From IMG/VR virus record IMGVR_UViG_3300006916_000046, positions 1 through 64,000 of that record: a stretch of 64,000 nucleotides of DNA; one strand, 5' to 3'. This stretch comes from a virus. How positions within the stretch are numbered: position 1 is the stretch's first letter; the number at the start of each line of letters is the position of its first letter. This document shows positions 1 to 7,229 of the stretch, in pieces. The notes under the pieces are model-generated. The model saw only the letters and a list, made by a program, of their open reading frames with translations, was not told where the DNA came from and ran no database searches. A program made the translations under genes and the position numbers.

Positions 1-651
1 GGGATTAGACCGTACAATGCAATTGCTTTTTCGGGTCCTATTGCCGTATTCGTTAGCGTTTTTCTCATGTACCCACTTGGACAGTCCAGTTGGTTCTTTG
101 CACCGTCCTTTGGCGTTGCGGCAATCTTCAGATTCTTACTTTTTCTACAAGGATTTCATAACTGGACACTCAACCCCTTCCATATGATGGGAGTTGCTGG
201 TATACTGGGAGGAGCACTCTTATGTGCTATTCATGGTGCTACTGTAGAAAACACACTTTATGAAGATGGCGAACAATCAAATACTTTCAAGGCATTTGAG
301 CCGACTCAAGAAGAAGAGACTTATTCAATGGTTACCGCTAATCGTTTTTGGTCGCAGATTTTCGGTATTGCGTTTAGCAATAAGCGTTGGTTGCATTTTT
401 TCATGCTGTTTGTTCCTGTTATGGGTCTCTGGACATCTTCAATCGGGATCATCGGTCTTGCACTCAACCTTCGTGCATACGATTTTGTATCCCAAGAATT
501 GAGAGCAGCAGAGGATCCAGAATTCGAAACATTTTACACAAAAAATATACTTTTGAATGAGGGGTTAAGGGCTTGGATGGCTCCAGTAGACCAGCCGCAC
601 GAGCAGTTTGTATTTCCAGAGGAAGTGCTTCCCAGGGGAAATGCACTGTGA
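1..651 (+). CDS. psbD: Photosystem II D2 protein, 3' part (start outside window)
   Basis: Host-derived photosynthesis gene; D2 is half of the photosystem II reaction-centre heterodimer in the thylakoid membrane and is supplied by the phage to keep light reactions running during infection. The reading frame is open from base 1, so about 216 C-terminal residues of a roughly 352-residue protein are present. Visible landmarks are [14 protein letters not shown] (chlorophyll/P680 His region), AIHG and RWLHF (the two non-heme iron His ligands), FWSQIFG, and the canonical end [10 protein letters not shown]. No frameshift is seen. The next gene overlaps its stop codon (GTGA), so the two are probably translationally coupled. 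Identification is certain; only the N terminus and promoter are missing. Confidence 0.98.
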   Translation, partial: GIRPYNAIAFSGPIAVFVSVFLMYPLGQSSWFFAPSFGVAAIFRFLLFLQGFHNWTLNPFHMMGVAGILGGALLCAIHGATVENTLYEDGEQSNTFKAFEPTQEEETYSMVTANRFWSQIFGIAFSNKRWLHFFMLFVPVMGLWTSSIGIIGLALNLRAYDFVSQELRAAEDPEFETFYTKNILLNEGLRAWMAPVDQPHEQFVFPEEVLPRGNAL

Positions 652-860
652 ATCACTATCTGGTTCTTGTATATGGCATATGCTTTTCTCTTATCGCAGG
701 AGGTGCTTTTGCTTTGATGTGGAGCAATGTTCAATCTATTAATAAGATAATGGATAAACCTCCTAAACCACGTCATCCAGAAGCACCTGAACCAGGAGAA
801 CAAGTAATGTATGTTGATTTATCTAGAGAAAAACTAGAGAATTTATATGGTGACAAATGA
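648..860 (+). CDS. Small single-TM protein downstream of psbD
   Basis: A 70-residue protein whose GTG start overlaps the psbD stop, which is why I chose this start over upstream in-frame ATGs lying within psbD. Residues about 3-25 ([20 protein letters not shown]) form a transmembrane segment; the rest is polar with a Pro-rich stretch ([15 protein letters not shown]). No known family recognised. Position suggests co-expression with psbD and a membrane location, possibly as a photosynthesis- or assembly-related accessory, but that is inference from context only. Confidence 0.65.
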   Translation: MNHYLVLVYGICFSLIAGGAFALMWSNVQSINKIMDKPPKPRHPEAPEPGEQVMYVDLSREKLENLYGDK

Positions 861-957
861 ACCTATACCAAAGTGGGTATATTGGATGGGCATTGGACTA
901 ATGTTATTCACAGTCTTTTGTTTTGGTATTATGCTTGCAGGTATGATCTATGTGTGA
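847..957 (+). CDS. 36-residue membrane micropeptide
   Basis: ATG start overlaps the end of the preceding gene by 14 nt. The product has a short polar head ([10 protein letters not shown]) and one hydrophobic helix of about 22 residues, resembling in size and layout the low-molecular-weight subunits of photosynthetic complexes. I cannot match it to a named subunit. It is the last gene before a strong terminator, so it ends the psbD transcription unit. Compactness, overlap and conserved-looking amphipathic design support it being real; the evidence is modest. Confidence 0.5.
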   Translation: MVTNEPIPKWVYWMGIGLMLFTVFCFGIMLAGMIYV

Positions 958-964
958 TATAGTA

Positions 965-988
965 AGAGGGTTAATTCCCTCTTTTTTT
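965..988 (+). terminator. Intrinsic terminator after psbD cluster
   Basis: Perfect 6-bp stem AGAGGG/CCCTCT with a 6-nt loop followed by a run of seven T. It closes the psbD transcription unit. Confidence 0.8.
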
Positions 989-1021
989 ATGATCGGAAAT
1001 CTTGATCCTGAAGAACGTATT

Positions 1022-1297
1022 ATGGCTAAACCGACTGTGTATGAACAAGTTGCATCCCTAGTCCGAAAATATGGATGGGAAGAAGATGATGAGATTACTG
1101 TTGAAATGGCAGGAACTCAAGTCTCTGGTATTGATGTGGGTGAAGAGTACAATAAAAGGTGGCAATCTCCTATTGGCACTCGTAAGTATAACAAAGATGC
1201 CTTTATTGTTATTAAGAATCAGTCTCGCAGGGACCTGACCAAATCTCAACCTTTCTCTGAAGGTGAATTTAATCCACGACATCCTCACGAAGGTTAA
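1022..1297 (+). CDS. Conserved-looking phage protein, unknown function
   Basis: A 91-residue soluble protein (starts MAKPTVYEQV). It is rich in charged residues, has no membrane segment or Cys motif, and ends in an extended SEGEFNPRHPHEG tail. No family recognised. The start was chosen at the internal ATG because upstream in-frame codons lie within the preceding terminator hairpin. Confidence 0.65.
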   Translation: MAKPTVYEQVASLVRKYGWEEDDEITVEMAGTQVSGIDVGEEYNKRWQSPIGTRKYNKDAFIVIKNQSRRDLTKSQPFSEGEFNPRHPHEG

Positions 1298-1305
1298 ACA
1301 ACCTC

Positions 1306-1334
1306 TTGCTAGAGACCTTTTTTGATGGTATGAT
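1306..1334 (+). promoter_or_regulatory. Sigma70-type promoter
   Basis: TTGCTA, 17-bp spacer, TATGAT. The predicted transcript start falls about 15 nt before the ATG at 1357, which favours that start over an upstream in-frame ATG. Confidence 0.45.
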
Positions 1335-1356
1335 GACTTCAAACAAAACTAAATTC

Positions 1357-1680
1357 ATGACTAATAGAGACTGGGAAGCAATGAATAGTCTTGAAGAAGC
1401 ATTCAATCAAATTACTACATTTGAGTTTCTTCTTGAGCAACTACAAGAAGCAGTAAATACCAATAACACTCAACGCATCGTTGATACTACTGCTGCATTG
1501 ACGGCTTTTTATACTCCTTATTGTAATAACTGGGATGATAAATTTACATCTGCATGGAATAAAATAATTCGAAATGAACCTAATTCATCTCATGACACTT
1601 CTTCAGCAGATGAAAATACAACTGATAGGGATTGGGAAGACTTTTGGAATAGTTTCTGTGAAGAAAAATGCCAACCATGA
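1357..1680 (+). CDS. Hypothetical acidic helical protein
   Basis: A 107-residue protein (MTNRDWEAMNSLEEAF...). It looks all-helical and acidic, with a Ser/Asp/Thr-rich linker followed by a Trp-rich tail (DRDWEDFWNSFCEEKC) holding two Cys. No family recognised. The start is set by the promoter just upstream; no strong Shine-Dalgarno is visible. Confidence 0.6.
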   Translation: MTNRDWEAMNSLEEAFNQITTFEFLLEQLQEAVNTNNTQRIVDTTAALTAFYTPYCNNWDDKFTSAWNKIIRNEPNSSHDTSSADENTTDRDWEDFWNSFCEEKCQP

Positions 1681-1716
1681 AATTTGGTAATTAAATATAT
1701 ACTATTAAATTATAAA

Positions 1717-1977
1717 ATGACTATGAATTTTTTAATTTATTCAAAGTTTGGTTGTCCATTCTGTGTAAAACTTAAAAGAGCAATGGAAATTGCAAATCTT
1801 CAACATAAAGTTTATATGCTAGATGAAAATTTTGACCGAAATGAATTCTATGCTAAATTTGGCCATGGTTCAACATTTCCACAAGTTGTATTGAATGTTG
1901 AAGGTCCTGATGATGGAACTCGTTTAGGTGGATGTACAGAAACTATTCAGTATTTGAGAGAAAATAAACTAGTTTAA
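1717..1977 (+). CDS. Glutaredoxin
   Basis: An 86-residue thioredoxin-fold protein with the CPFC redox motif at residues 13-16 after a beta strand (NFLIYSKFG), the cis-Pro segment TFPQVV, and the GG(C)TE glutathione-site turn near residue 70. Length fits a monothiol/dithiol glutaredoxin. It likely reduces phage ribonucleotide reductase or protein disulfides using glutathione in the cytoplasm. Cyanophages often carry such a gene near nucleotide metabolism genes; here thyX is 3 kb downstream. ATG 1717 is used; ATG 1723 is an alternative. Confidence 0.9.
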   Translation: MTMNFLIYSKFGCPFCVKLKRAMEIANLQHKVYMLDENFDRNEFYAKFGHGSTFPQVVLNVEGPDDGTRLGGCTETIQYLRENKLV

Positions 1978-1982
1978 GATCA

Positions 1983-2330
1983 ATGGAAGAAGTTTACGAT
2001 ATCGTAGAAAAAGCAATTGATCATGCATTTAATGGTAAATTCTTACTTAAATTTTACGAGTATCTTAAAGAGAGAAAAACCAAAAGAGTGGAGGTAGTTG
2101 AATTTATTCACAGTTCTACCGCACAAGAAATTACATCTCTTATATGTGAACTTGAAGAATATCTTGAAGGTGGTAGTGATTATAATCATAAATTCCTTCG
2201 TGAAGCATATGGACACATTCCAAAACCACAAGCAAGAAAGATAAAAGTTTATTTAAATGATATTATTGATGATGCAAAGAGGTATGACTATGATAGAAAG
2301 CCAGGAAGGAGAAAAAAGCAATCTAAATAA
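1983..2330 (+). CDS. Conserved phage protein, unknown function
   Basis: A 115-residue helical protein with a very basic C terminus (DRKPGRRKKQSK) that could contact nucleic acid. It starts 5 nt after the glutaredoxin stop and overlaps the next gene, so it belongs to one operon. No family recognised. Confidence 0.7.
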   Translation: MEEVYDIVEKAIDHAFNGKFLLKFYEYLKERKTKRVEVVEFIHSSTAQEITSLICELEEYLEGGSDYNHKFLREAYGHIPKPQARKIKVYLNDIIDDAKRYDYDRKPGRRKKQSK

Positions 2331-2517
2331 TGATGAACTCGGGATTAACCGAGGAGTTGAGCTACTATTAAGAAAAAGGAGAAGAAAGGAATCTGAACCC
2401 AAAACTTTTGAAGTAAAGTTTGGTAAAATGATTGCTCTCTTCCGCAGAGAGTTTCATTTTTATTTTGAATTCAGTTTTGATTATAAGAAAAAATTCTCTG
2501 GAGAAAGGCAATGTTAG
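2290..2517 (+). CDS. Hypothetical basic protein
   Basis: A 75-residue protein overlapping the previous gene by 41 nt. The ATG at 2290 sits 7 nt after an AGAGG ribosome-binding site; ATG 2284 is too close to it. The middle is very basic (RKRRRKESEPK), followed by alternating aromatic residues (FRREFHFYFEFSFDY), an unusual beta-like pattern. Its 3' end overlaps the next start. Function unknown. Confidence 0.55.
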   Translation: MIESQEGEKSNLNNDELGINRGVELLLRKRRRKESEPKTFEVKFGKMIALFRREFHFYFEFSFDYKKKFSGERQC

Positions 2518-2729
2518 CAGTAACTCTTACCATTAGTACTCTTGTTAGTATAATGTTCTTTTTTGTTGGTGGTATGCTAGGATGGCTAGCAAGAGAACAT
2601 TTCTATCAGACTCAACCAATTGTCACTCATCCAGAAATGTTTGATGAAAATGGCAATGTATTACCAGATGAAATTTTAGCAGTACGATTTGAAAACAGTT
2701 ATGACAACTACGAAGAAGAAGACGAGTAA
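2511..2729 (+). CDS. Small membrane-anchored protein
   Basis: A 72-residue protein with an N-terminal transmembrane helix (residues about 3-27, ending GGMLGWLAREH) and an acidic cytoplasmic tail ending NYEEEDE. A GGAG ribosome-binding site precedes the start. The design (N-terminal anchor plus acidic tail) is typical of conserved cyanophage small membrane proteins; no function is known to me. Confidence 0.7.
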   Translation: MLAVTLTISTLVSIMFFFVGGMLGWLAREHFYQTQPIVTHPEMFDENGNVLPDEILAVRFENSYDNYEEEDE

Positions 2730-3273
2730 GACAACTCAACCAATTGGAGCAATATTGCCTCCCAATCCATTTGTATATGAAGTTTTAGAACTGGCATCTA
2801 AACAAAGGTCAAGTGCTAAAAAAGTGGAGGTTCTTAAAACATATGAACACATTTCATTAAAGTCTATTTTTATTTGGAATTTTGATGAGACTGTAATTTC
2901 TGAACTTCCTGAAGGCGATGTTCCTTATGGTGATGCAGAAGACCAATCAGTGTATTCTGGATCTCTCTCTGAAAATTTGGCAAGAGAGGCCCGTGGTGGT
3001 GAATCTGCCACTGGTCAAGACCTTGATGGAAGAGGTAAAACATCTCTTCGTAGAGAGTATCGAAATCTCTATCACTTTGTCAAAGGTGGTAATGGTGGGT
3101 TGAATCATATTCGTAGAGAGATGATGTTCATCAATCTTCTTCGTGGTCTTCATCCTAAAGAGGCTGAAGTTTTGATTTTGACCAAAGATAAAAGACTCTC
3201 CACAAAGTATAAAATTACAAAGGACATTGTTTCACAAGCATATCCTGATATTCAATGGGGAAACCGTTCTTGA
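2701..3273 (+). CDS. Conserved cyanophage protein (DUF6433-like)
   Basis: A 190-residue soluble protein overlapping the previous gene by 29 nt. The N-terminal Lys/Thr-rich tail is followed by PFVYEVLELASKQRSSAKKVEVLKTYEH and later FINLLRGLHPKEAEVLILTKDKRL. This arrangement resembles a family of about 190 residues conserved in T4-like cyanophages (I recall it as DUF6433). Function unknown; sited among DNA-metabolism genes. Confidence 0.65.
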   Translation: MTTTKKKTSKTTQPIGAILPPNPFVYEVLELASKQRSSAKKVEVLKTYEHISLKSIFIWNFDETVISELPEGDVPYGDAEDQSVYSGSLSENLAREARGGESATGQDLDGRGKTSLRREYRNLYHFVKGGNGGLNHIRREMMFINLLRGLHPKEAEVLILTKDKRLSTKYKITKDIVSQAYPDIQWGNRS

Positions 3274-3280
3274 TAATATT

Positions 3281-3631
3281 ATGACTGAACAAGTTGCAGA
3301 AAAGACAGAAGTTACTCAAGAATCTAAAATGGAGTCATGGACATCATCTGAAAAGGAAAATTCTAAAAAAGTATATGGTTGTGAAATTATGATTGAAAAT
3401 GGAACTTGGGAACAAGTTACCACTAAAGAATGTCCTAATGATGCCCATATTATAAAGTATGAAGTTGATGGTGAGACTCGATATGATTTAACTCGTAGTC
3501 AAAAAGTAGTCAATATCTTTAACATGTATTGGGATAAATTCCGTGATGGATTAAAGAGTATTGAATATGGTAAGGGTGCATATAACCCTAAACTATGGGG
3601 AGCCAAACCTCCCAAGGAGAAAAAGAAATGA
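3281..3631 (+). CDS. Conserved phage protein, unknown function
   Basis: A 116-residue protein with an acidic, disordered N terminus (about 30 residues) and a compact domain containing CEIMIENG...VDGETRYDLTRSQKVVNIFNMYWDKF. The Lys-rich C terminus ends PPKEKKK. It starts 7 nt after the previous stop and shares an ATGA overlap with the next gene. No family recognised. Confidence 0.65.
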   Translation: MTEQVAEKTEVTQESKMESWTSSEKENSKKVYGCEIMIENGTWEQVTTKECPNDAHIIKYEVDGETRYDLTRSQKVVNIFNMYWDKFRDGLKSIEYGKGAYNPKLWGAKPPKEKKK

Positions 3632-3840
3632 GTGCTGGATTTGGTGGAAACCCTGGAGAGGGTAGAACAGGAAAGGATGCAAAAATTACAATTGATTTAG
3701 ATGCAATTGATGGTGTGGTTAAGAAGTATAAGAAAGTTAAAAAATACATGAAGTCAAATATGTATGCCGTGATGTCAATGGATGGAACTGAACAGATTGT
3801 TAAAGAGTTGATTGAAGAAGCAGAGCAAAACGAAATTTAG
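3628..3840 (+). CDS. Conserved small phage protein
   Basis: A 70-residue protein starting at the ATGA overlap with the previous gene. A Gly-rich head (SAGFGGNPGEGRTG) precedes a Lys-rich helix and an acidic helix (EQIVKELIEEAEQNEI). It is the last gene before a terminator, so it closes the operon begun near 1717. Function unknown. Confidence 0.65.
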   Translation: MSAGFGGNPGEGRTGKDAKITIDLDAIDGVVKKYKKVKKYMKSNMYAVMSMDGTEQIVKELIEEAEQNEI

Positions 3841-3857
3841 CTTTTAAATCCATTTTA

Positions 3858-3890
3858 GGGGGCAAAAAAATCTGGGGCTTTTTTGCTCCT
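3858..3890 (+). terminator. Intrinsic terminator
   Basis: Stem GGGGCAAAAAA/TTTTTTGCTCC (one G-T pair) with the T-run in the 3' arm, followed by more T-rich sequence. It separates the upstream operon from the riboswitch unit. Confidence 0.6.
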
Positions 3891-3933
3891 ATAAGGTTTT
3901 TAAACAGTATCAAATGATACACAACAAAAGTAC

Positions 3934-3962
3934 TTGACTAAATAAGGTATAAGGTCTATAAT
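3934..3962 (+). promoter_or_regulatory. Sigma70-type promoter of the riboswitch unit
   Basis: TTGACT, 17-bp spacer, perfect TATAAT. The expected transcript start is around 3969, i.e. directly at the beginning of the aptamer-like leader at 3971. Confidence 0.8.
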
Positions 3963-3970
3963 AGACCTGT

Positions 3971-4044
3971 CGTTCATCCAAGAGGCAGTCGCTGTGCACA
4001 TAGCATAGAAAGACACATCTGGACGCAAGTAAGTCGCGGAACGG
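3971..4044 (+). promoter_or_regulatory. Glutamine-riboswitch-like leader (glnA / Downstream-peptide class), copy 1
   Basis: The leader begins CGTTCATCC and ends GGACGCAAGTAAGTCGC GGAACGG. CGTTC (3971-3975) pairs with GAACG (4039-4043) and ATCC can pair with GGA, which is the closing-stem layout of the glutamine-binding glnA and Downstream-peptide RNAs known from cyanobacteria and cyanophages. The AAGTAAG segment resembles their conserved AAGTAGG bulge. The call rests on memory of the consensus, not on a covariance-model search. Confidence 0.6.
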
Positions 4045-4046
4045 AG

Positions 4047-4252
4047 CGTTCATCCTATGATTGAGTTACTACTATTAGCTAATTTACATAGTCCTCCAAA
4101 CATGACTTGTCAGCAAGTTAGAGAGGTGGCAGAAACCGTACTGGATTCTGATATGTCTCAACAAGATAAGCAAAGATTCTTATCTCGTTTGTTTGGACAG
4201 CATATGATGCTAAAGTGTCTTAAGAAATAGGACGCACACGACTGAAGGAACG
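4047..4252 (+). promoter_or_regulatory. Split second copy of the riboswitch-like leader enclosing an ORF
   Basis: The 5' half CGTTCATCC recurs at 4047-4055 and the 3' half GGACGCA...CTGAAGGAACGG at 4230-4253. CGTTC (4047-4051) and GAACG (4248-4252) again pair perfectly. The complete 57-codon ORF 4057-4230 fills the interval, its TAG overlapping the first G of GGACGC. Functional status is unknown; the AGTAAG bulge is absent from this copy. Confidence 0.5.
4057..4230 (+). CDS. Small protein encoded inside the split leader
   Basis: A 57-residue helical protein (starts MIELLLLANLHSPPNMTC, ends FGQHMMLKCLKK). It begins 2 nt after the 5' half-motif and its stop overlaps the 3' half-motif. The length fits the short downstream peptides associated with this leader class in marine cyanobacteria and phages. 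No function known; probably an early, glutamine-responsive phage product. Confidence 0.7.
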   Translation: MIELLLLANLHSPPNMTCQQVREVAETVLDSDMSQQDKQRFLSRLFGQHMMLKCLKK

Positions 4253-4290
4253 GGAGATTAAATTCACCCTAGTATTTCAGGAGAAACACA

Positions 4291-4458
4291 ATGAATACAC
4301 TTCTCATGATCAAGAAGCAGATCGACAAAGCATCTGCACTTCACGACGCTCAAATTGCTCATACTGCATATCGTGGTGTTGAGTATAACGTATGTGGTCA
4401 TGAACCACATGAGACTCACGGTACATTCTGCTATCGTGGTCATACTTATAACAAGTGA
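4291..4458 (+). CDS. DUF4278-like small protein
   Basis: A 55-residue protein with a helical N terminus (MNTLLMIKKQIDKASALHD) and two YRGxxY signatures (AYRGVEYNV and CYRGHTYNK) that are the hallmark of the cyanobacterial DUF4278 family. A GGAG ribosome-binding site lies 8-9 nt before the ATG. It follows the second leader half-motif and is bounded downstream by a terminator, so it is the main downstream gene of the riboswitch unit. Biochemical role unknown. Confidence 0.7.
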   Translation: MNTLLMIKKQIDKASALHDAQIAHTAYRGVEYNVCGHEPHETHGTFCYRGHTYNK

Positions 4459-4481
4459 ATTACTTGTATTAGAATGCATAG

Positions 4482-4507
4482 GAGAGGTTGACTACCTCTC
4501 TTTTTTT
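4482..4507 (+). terminator. Intrinsic terminator carrying the next promoter's -35
   Basis: GAGAGGT/ACCTCTC 7-bp stem, 5-nt loop TGACT, then seven T. The loop and stem edge contain TTGACT, the -35 of the following promoter. Confidence 0.85.
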
Positions 4508-4516
4508 GTCTATAAT
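4488..4516 (+). promoter_or_regulatory. Sigma70-type promoter overlapping terminator
   Basis: TTGACT at 4488-4493, 17-bp spacer made of the terminator's 3' arm and T-run, then TATAAT at 4511-4516. Predicted start near 4523, 15 nt before the next ATG. Confidence 0.75.
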
Positions 4517-4537
4517 TGTAGTAGTTGACTCCATTTC

Positions 4538-4711
4538 ATGGATAGAGATAAATTAAAACTCATCATCAAAAACATGGAACTCCTTCTCGATTCTTTGAAA
4601 GCAGAAGTGCTTTCTGAACCTGAATCGTACTTACAGGGAGAATACTTAAATTATCCACAAATTACTGACTATGATGAGGTATTTGATGATGACGATGGAT
4701 ACCCCGATTAA
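4538..4711 (+). CDS. Small acidic phage protein
   Basis: A 57-residue protein (MDRDKLKLIIKNMELLLDSL...). An N-terminal amphipathic helix is followed by an acidic tail ending DEVFDDDDGYPD. It sits directly behind the composite terminator/promoter and just ahead of the next ORF. No family recognised; the predicted transcript start and clean spacing support it. Confidence 0.6.
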   Translation: MDRDKLKLIIKNMELLLDSLKAEVLSEPESYLQGEYLNYPQITDYDEVFDDDDGYPD

Positions 4712-4715
4712 AAGT

Positions 4716-4895
4716 ATGTACGAAGAATTAAATTGCTTCGAAGAAGCCCTTAAACATTTCGGAACTAGAGTAGAGTTTGCTATTGCTATGGAGATGGGTA
4801 GAAAACTGACTCCAGAAGAAGCATATCAAATTATCAAAACTGAACTAAAAGCATTAAAATCCTGTCGTAAGAAATTTAAAAAAGATGAATGTTAG
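4716..4895 (+). CDS. Conserved small helical phage protein
   Basis: A 59-residue all-helical protein (MYEELNCFEEALKHFGTRVEF...) ending in a basic cluster (CRKKFKKDEC). ATG 4716 lies 4 nt after the upstream stop; ATG 4695 is an alternative adding MDTPIKS. Its 3' end overlaps the thyX start. Unknown function, likely co-expressed with thyX. Confidence 0.65.
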   Translation: MYEELNCFEEALKHFGTRVEFAIAMEMGRKLTPEEAYQIIKTELKALKSCRKKFKKDEC

Positions 4896-5520
4896 ATTGA
4901 TTAGTGTGACTCCTGATGCGGAGAAAACAATGGGTTATGTTGCTCGTGTGAGCAATCCCTCTAACCAAGAGAATCCTAAAGTTGCAGGACTTCTCAAATA
5001 TTGTGTGAATCACCAACACTGGTCTGTGTTTGAGCAGGCATTCATGACGCTTGAAATTGAGACTACCAGGGGACTGGCGGCCCAAATTTTGAGGCATCGT
5101 AGTTTCACATATCAAGAGTTTTCCCAACGATATGCTGATTCTTCTCTGTTAGGTGGTACAATTCCTCTCCCAGAACTCCGTCGTCAAGACACCAAGAATC
5201 GTCAGAATTCTATTGATGATGTTGACCCATTTATCGTGCAAAAATATGAGATGTTGATGCAAGACCATTTTAAAGAAGCAATGGACTTGTATCAAAAAAT
5301 GCTTGATGAAGGTATTGCAAAGGAATGTGCTCGTTTCGTGTTACCCCTCGCAGTGCCCACAAAACTCTACATGTCAGGTTCATGCAGGTCATGGATCCAT
5401 TATATCTCTTTGAGGTCGGCCAACGGCACACAGAAGGAGCACATGGACATTGCAGAGGCATGTAAAAAAATTTTTGTGGAGCAATTCCCGACTGTTGCTG
5501 AAGCACTAGAATGGGTCTAA
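4885..5520 (+). CDS. thyX: FAD-dependent thymidylate synthase ThyX
   Basis: A 211-residue flavin enzyme that methylates dUMP to dTMP with methylene-tetrahydrofolate and NADPH, feeding phage DNA synthesis. The family signature RHRSFTYQEFSQRY lies near residues 69-83 and covers the RHRxxSxxxxSxRY-type motif (Ser replaced by Phe at one variable site). Length is normal. The N terminus is canonical (MNVRLISVTPDAEKTMGYVARVS) and starts within the previous gene's 3' end, suggesting coupling. Common in T4-like cyanophages. Confidence 0.95.
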   Translation: MNVRLISVTPDAEKTMGYVARVSNPSNQENPKVAGLLKYCVNHQHWSVFEQAFMTLEIETTRGLAAQILRHRSFTYQEFSQRYADSSLLGGTIPLPELRRQDTKNRQNSIDDVDPFIVQKYEMLMQDHFKEAMDLYQKMLDEGIAKECARFVLPLAVPTKLYMSGSCRSWIHYISLRSANGTQKEHMDIAEACKKIFVEQFPTVAEALEWV

Positions 5521-5545
5521 ATATCTTTATCTTGAATTTATAACT

Positions 5546-5791
5546 ATGGCAACATATCCTGTTAAACACAAAGAAACTGGTGAAACCAAAGATGTAAAAA
5601 TGAGCGTTCATGATTGGGATCAGTGGCGTAAAGATAACCCAGATTGGGAAAGATACTATACTCCAGAAAATGCTCCCAACTTTGGTGAAGTTGGTGAAGT
5701 ATATGATAAACTCAAAAAATCTCATCCTGGTTGGAATGATGTTCTTCATAAAGCATCAAAAGTTCCAGGTTCAAAAGTAAAACCAGTCTAA
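5546..5791 (+). CDS. Conserved cyanophage protein, unknown function
   Basis: An 81-residue soluble protein starting MATYPVKHKETGETKDVKMS, with a Trp-rich core (VHDWDQWRKDNPDWERYY) and a C-terminal WNDVLHKASK segment. The pattern resembles small proteins often found beside phoH in cyanophages. No catalytic motif is visible. It lies between thyX and phoH on the same strand. Confidence 0.7.
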   Translation: MATYPVKHKETGETKDVKMSVHDWDQWRKDNPDWERYYTPENAPNFGEVGEVYDKLKKSHPGWNDVLHKASKVPGSKVKPV

Positions 5792-5796
5792 AGTTT

Positions 5797-6552
5797 ATGC
5801 CAAGAAGAAAAAAAGCATCTGATCAACCAATTGGTGTTGGGCTAACCGCAAAACAAATGAAGAGGAAAAAACCAATTAATCTCGATTTAATGCGAGATAT
5901 TGAACCTCTCACAGAAAATCAAAAAATTCTATTTGATTCATATGATGACGAAAAAAATATCGTAGCCTATGGTGCTGCTGGAACAGGAAAAACATTCATT
6001 ACACTTTATAATGCACTTCAAGATGTTCTAGATGAAACAACACCCTACGAAAAAATTTATATTGTAAGATCACTTGTTTCTACCCGTGAAATTGGGTTCC
6101 TTCCTGGAGATCATGAAGACAAGTCCTCTCTGTATCAGATTCCATATAAAAACATGGCAAAGTACATGTTTGAAATGCCTACAGATGCTGACTTTGAGAT
6201 GCTTTATGGTAATCTCAAAACTCAAGGAACAATTAGTTTTTGGAGTACTTCATTCATTCGTGGAACCACATTGGATAGATGTATTGTAATCGTTGATGAA
6301 TTTCAAAACTTGAATTTTCACGAACTTGATAGTATTATTACAAGAGTTGGTGAAAACACCAAAATTATGTTCTGTGGAGATGCCACTCAAAGTGATTTGA
6401 TCAAACAAAATGAAAGAAATGGTGTGGTCGATTTTATGAAAATTTTGAGAGCTATGCCATCTTTCAATGTTATTGAATTTGGTGTTGAGGACATTGTAAG
6501 GTCTGGTCTCTGTAAGGAATATCTACTAACAAAACTGCAAATGAATCTATGA
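5797..6552 (+). CDS. phoH: PhoH-like P-loop ATPase
   Basis: A 251-residue protein with Walker A GAAGTGKT (residues 59-66) and Walker B/DE segment CIVIVDEFQN (near 161-170), followed by the sensor-like MFCGDATQSD. The first 30 residues are a basic tail. This is the PhoH family widespread in marine phages, related to SF1 helicase-like ATPases; its role in infection is unresolved although it is often linked to phosphate stress. It overlaps the next gene by ATGA. Confidence 0.95.
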   Translation: MPRRKKASDQPIGVGLTAKQMKRKKPINLDLMRDIEPLTENQKILFDSYDDEKNIVAYGAAGTGKTFITLYNALQDVLDETTPYEKIYIVRSLVSTREIGFLPGDHEDKSSLYQIPYKNMAKYMFEMPTDADFEMLYGNLKTQGTISFWSTSFIRGTTLDRCIVIVDEFQNLNFHELDSIITRVGENTKIMFCGDATQSDLIKQNERNGVVDFMKILRAMPSFNVIEFGVEDIVRSGLCKEYLLTKLQMNL

Positions 6553-7229
6553 ATTTTATTCATCATAATTATCTCGGTGAAATTGAACTTGAAAAAAAAG
6601 AAACTAATGGAATGCGCCTATACCATCTTCCTGATGGTCAATGGGTGCCTTCTATTACATCAGTAACCTCTTTTTATAATCGACAAATTTTCGTAGAGTG
6701 GAGAAAACGAATTGGTGTTGAAAAAGCAAATGCGATTACAAAAAAAGCAACTGCAAGAGGAACAGATTTTCACGAAGCAGCTCAGGCATATTTGATGAAT
6801 TTGGAAATGGACTGGAATGAGTTCATGCCAATGACTAAAATTATGTTCACTCATGCAAGACCCTATCTTGATAAGATAAATAATATACATGCCATTGAAA
6901 GAACGCTGTATTCTAAATATCTTGGATTGGCAGGAAGAGTTGATTGTATTGCAGAATATGAGGGAGAACTTGCAGTAATCGACTTTAAGACATCTGATAA
7001 AATTAAACCAGAAAAGTGGATTGAAAACTATTTCGTGCAAGAAATGTTTTATGCATCTGCTTATTATGAGATGACTGGTATTCCTGTTAAAAAGTTAATT
7101 ACTTTGATGGTCACTCCTGGTGGAGACGTAAAAGTATTTGACAAAAGAAACAAAGAGGATTATATTAGAATGCTAGTTCGGTATATTAAAGAATTTGTAC
7201 ATCACAATACTGGGTCAGATGGAGAATGA
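6549..7229 (+). CDS. RecB-like PD-(D/E)XK exonuclease
   Basis: A 226-residue nuclease. The core shows GRVDCIAEYEGELAVIDFKTS, the canonical RecB-type GxxD...hDxKT active site, after a helical segment with ARGTDFHEAAQAYL (the upstream H/E motif). A C-terminal VQEMFYASAYYEM matches the QxxxYxxA motif of this superfamily. It probably processes DNA ends during replication, recombination or host DNA breakdown. Located between phoH and gp33 as in other cyanomyoviruses. Confidence 0.88.
   Translation: MNFIHHNYLGEIELEKKETNGMRLYHLPDGQWVPSITSVTSFYNRQIFVEWRKRIGVEKANAITKKATARGTDFHEAAQAYLMNLEMDWNEFMPMTKIMFTHARPYLDKINNIHAIERTLYSKYLGLAGRVDCIAEYEGELAVIDFKTSDKIKPEKWIENYFVQEMFYASAYYEMTGIPVKKLITLMVTPGGDVKVFDKRNKEDYIRMLVRYIKEFVHHNTGSDGE

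Noticed and set aside
5270-5749. 159-codon minus-strand ORF
   Set aside because: Antisense to thyX and the following gene, both clearly coding.
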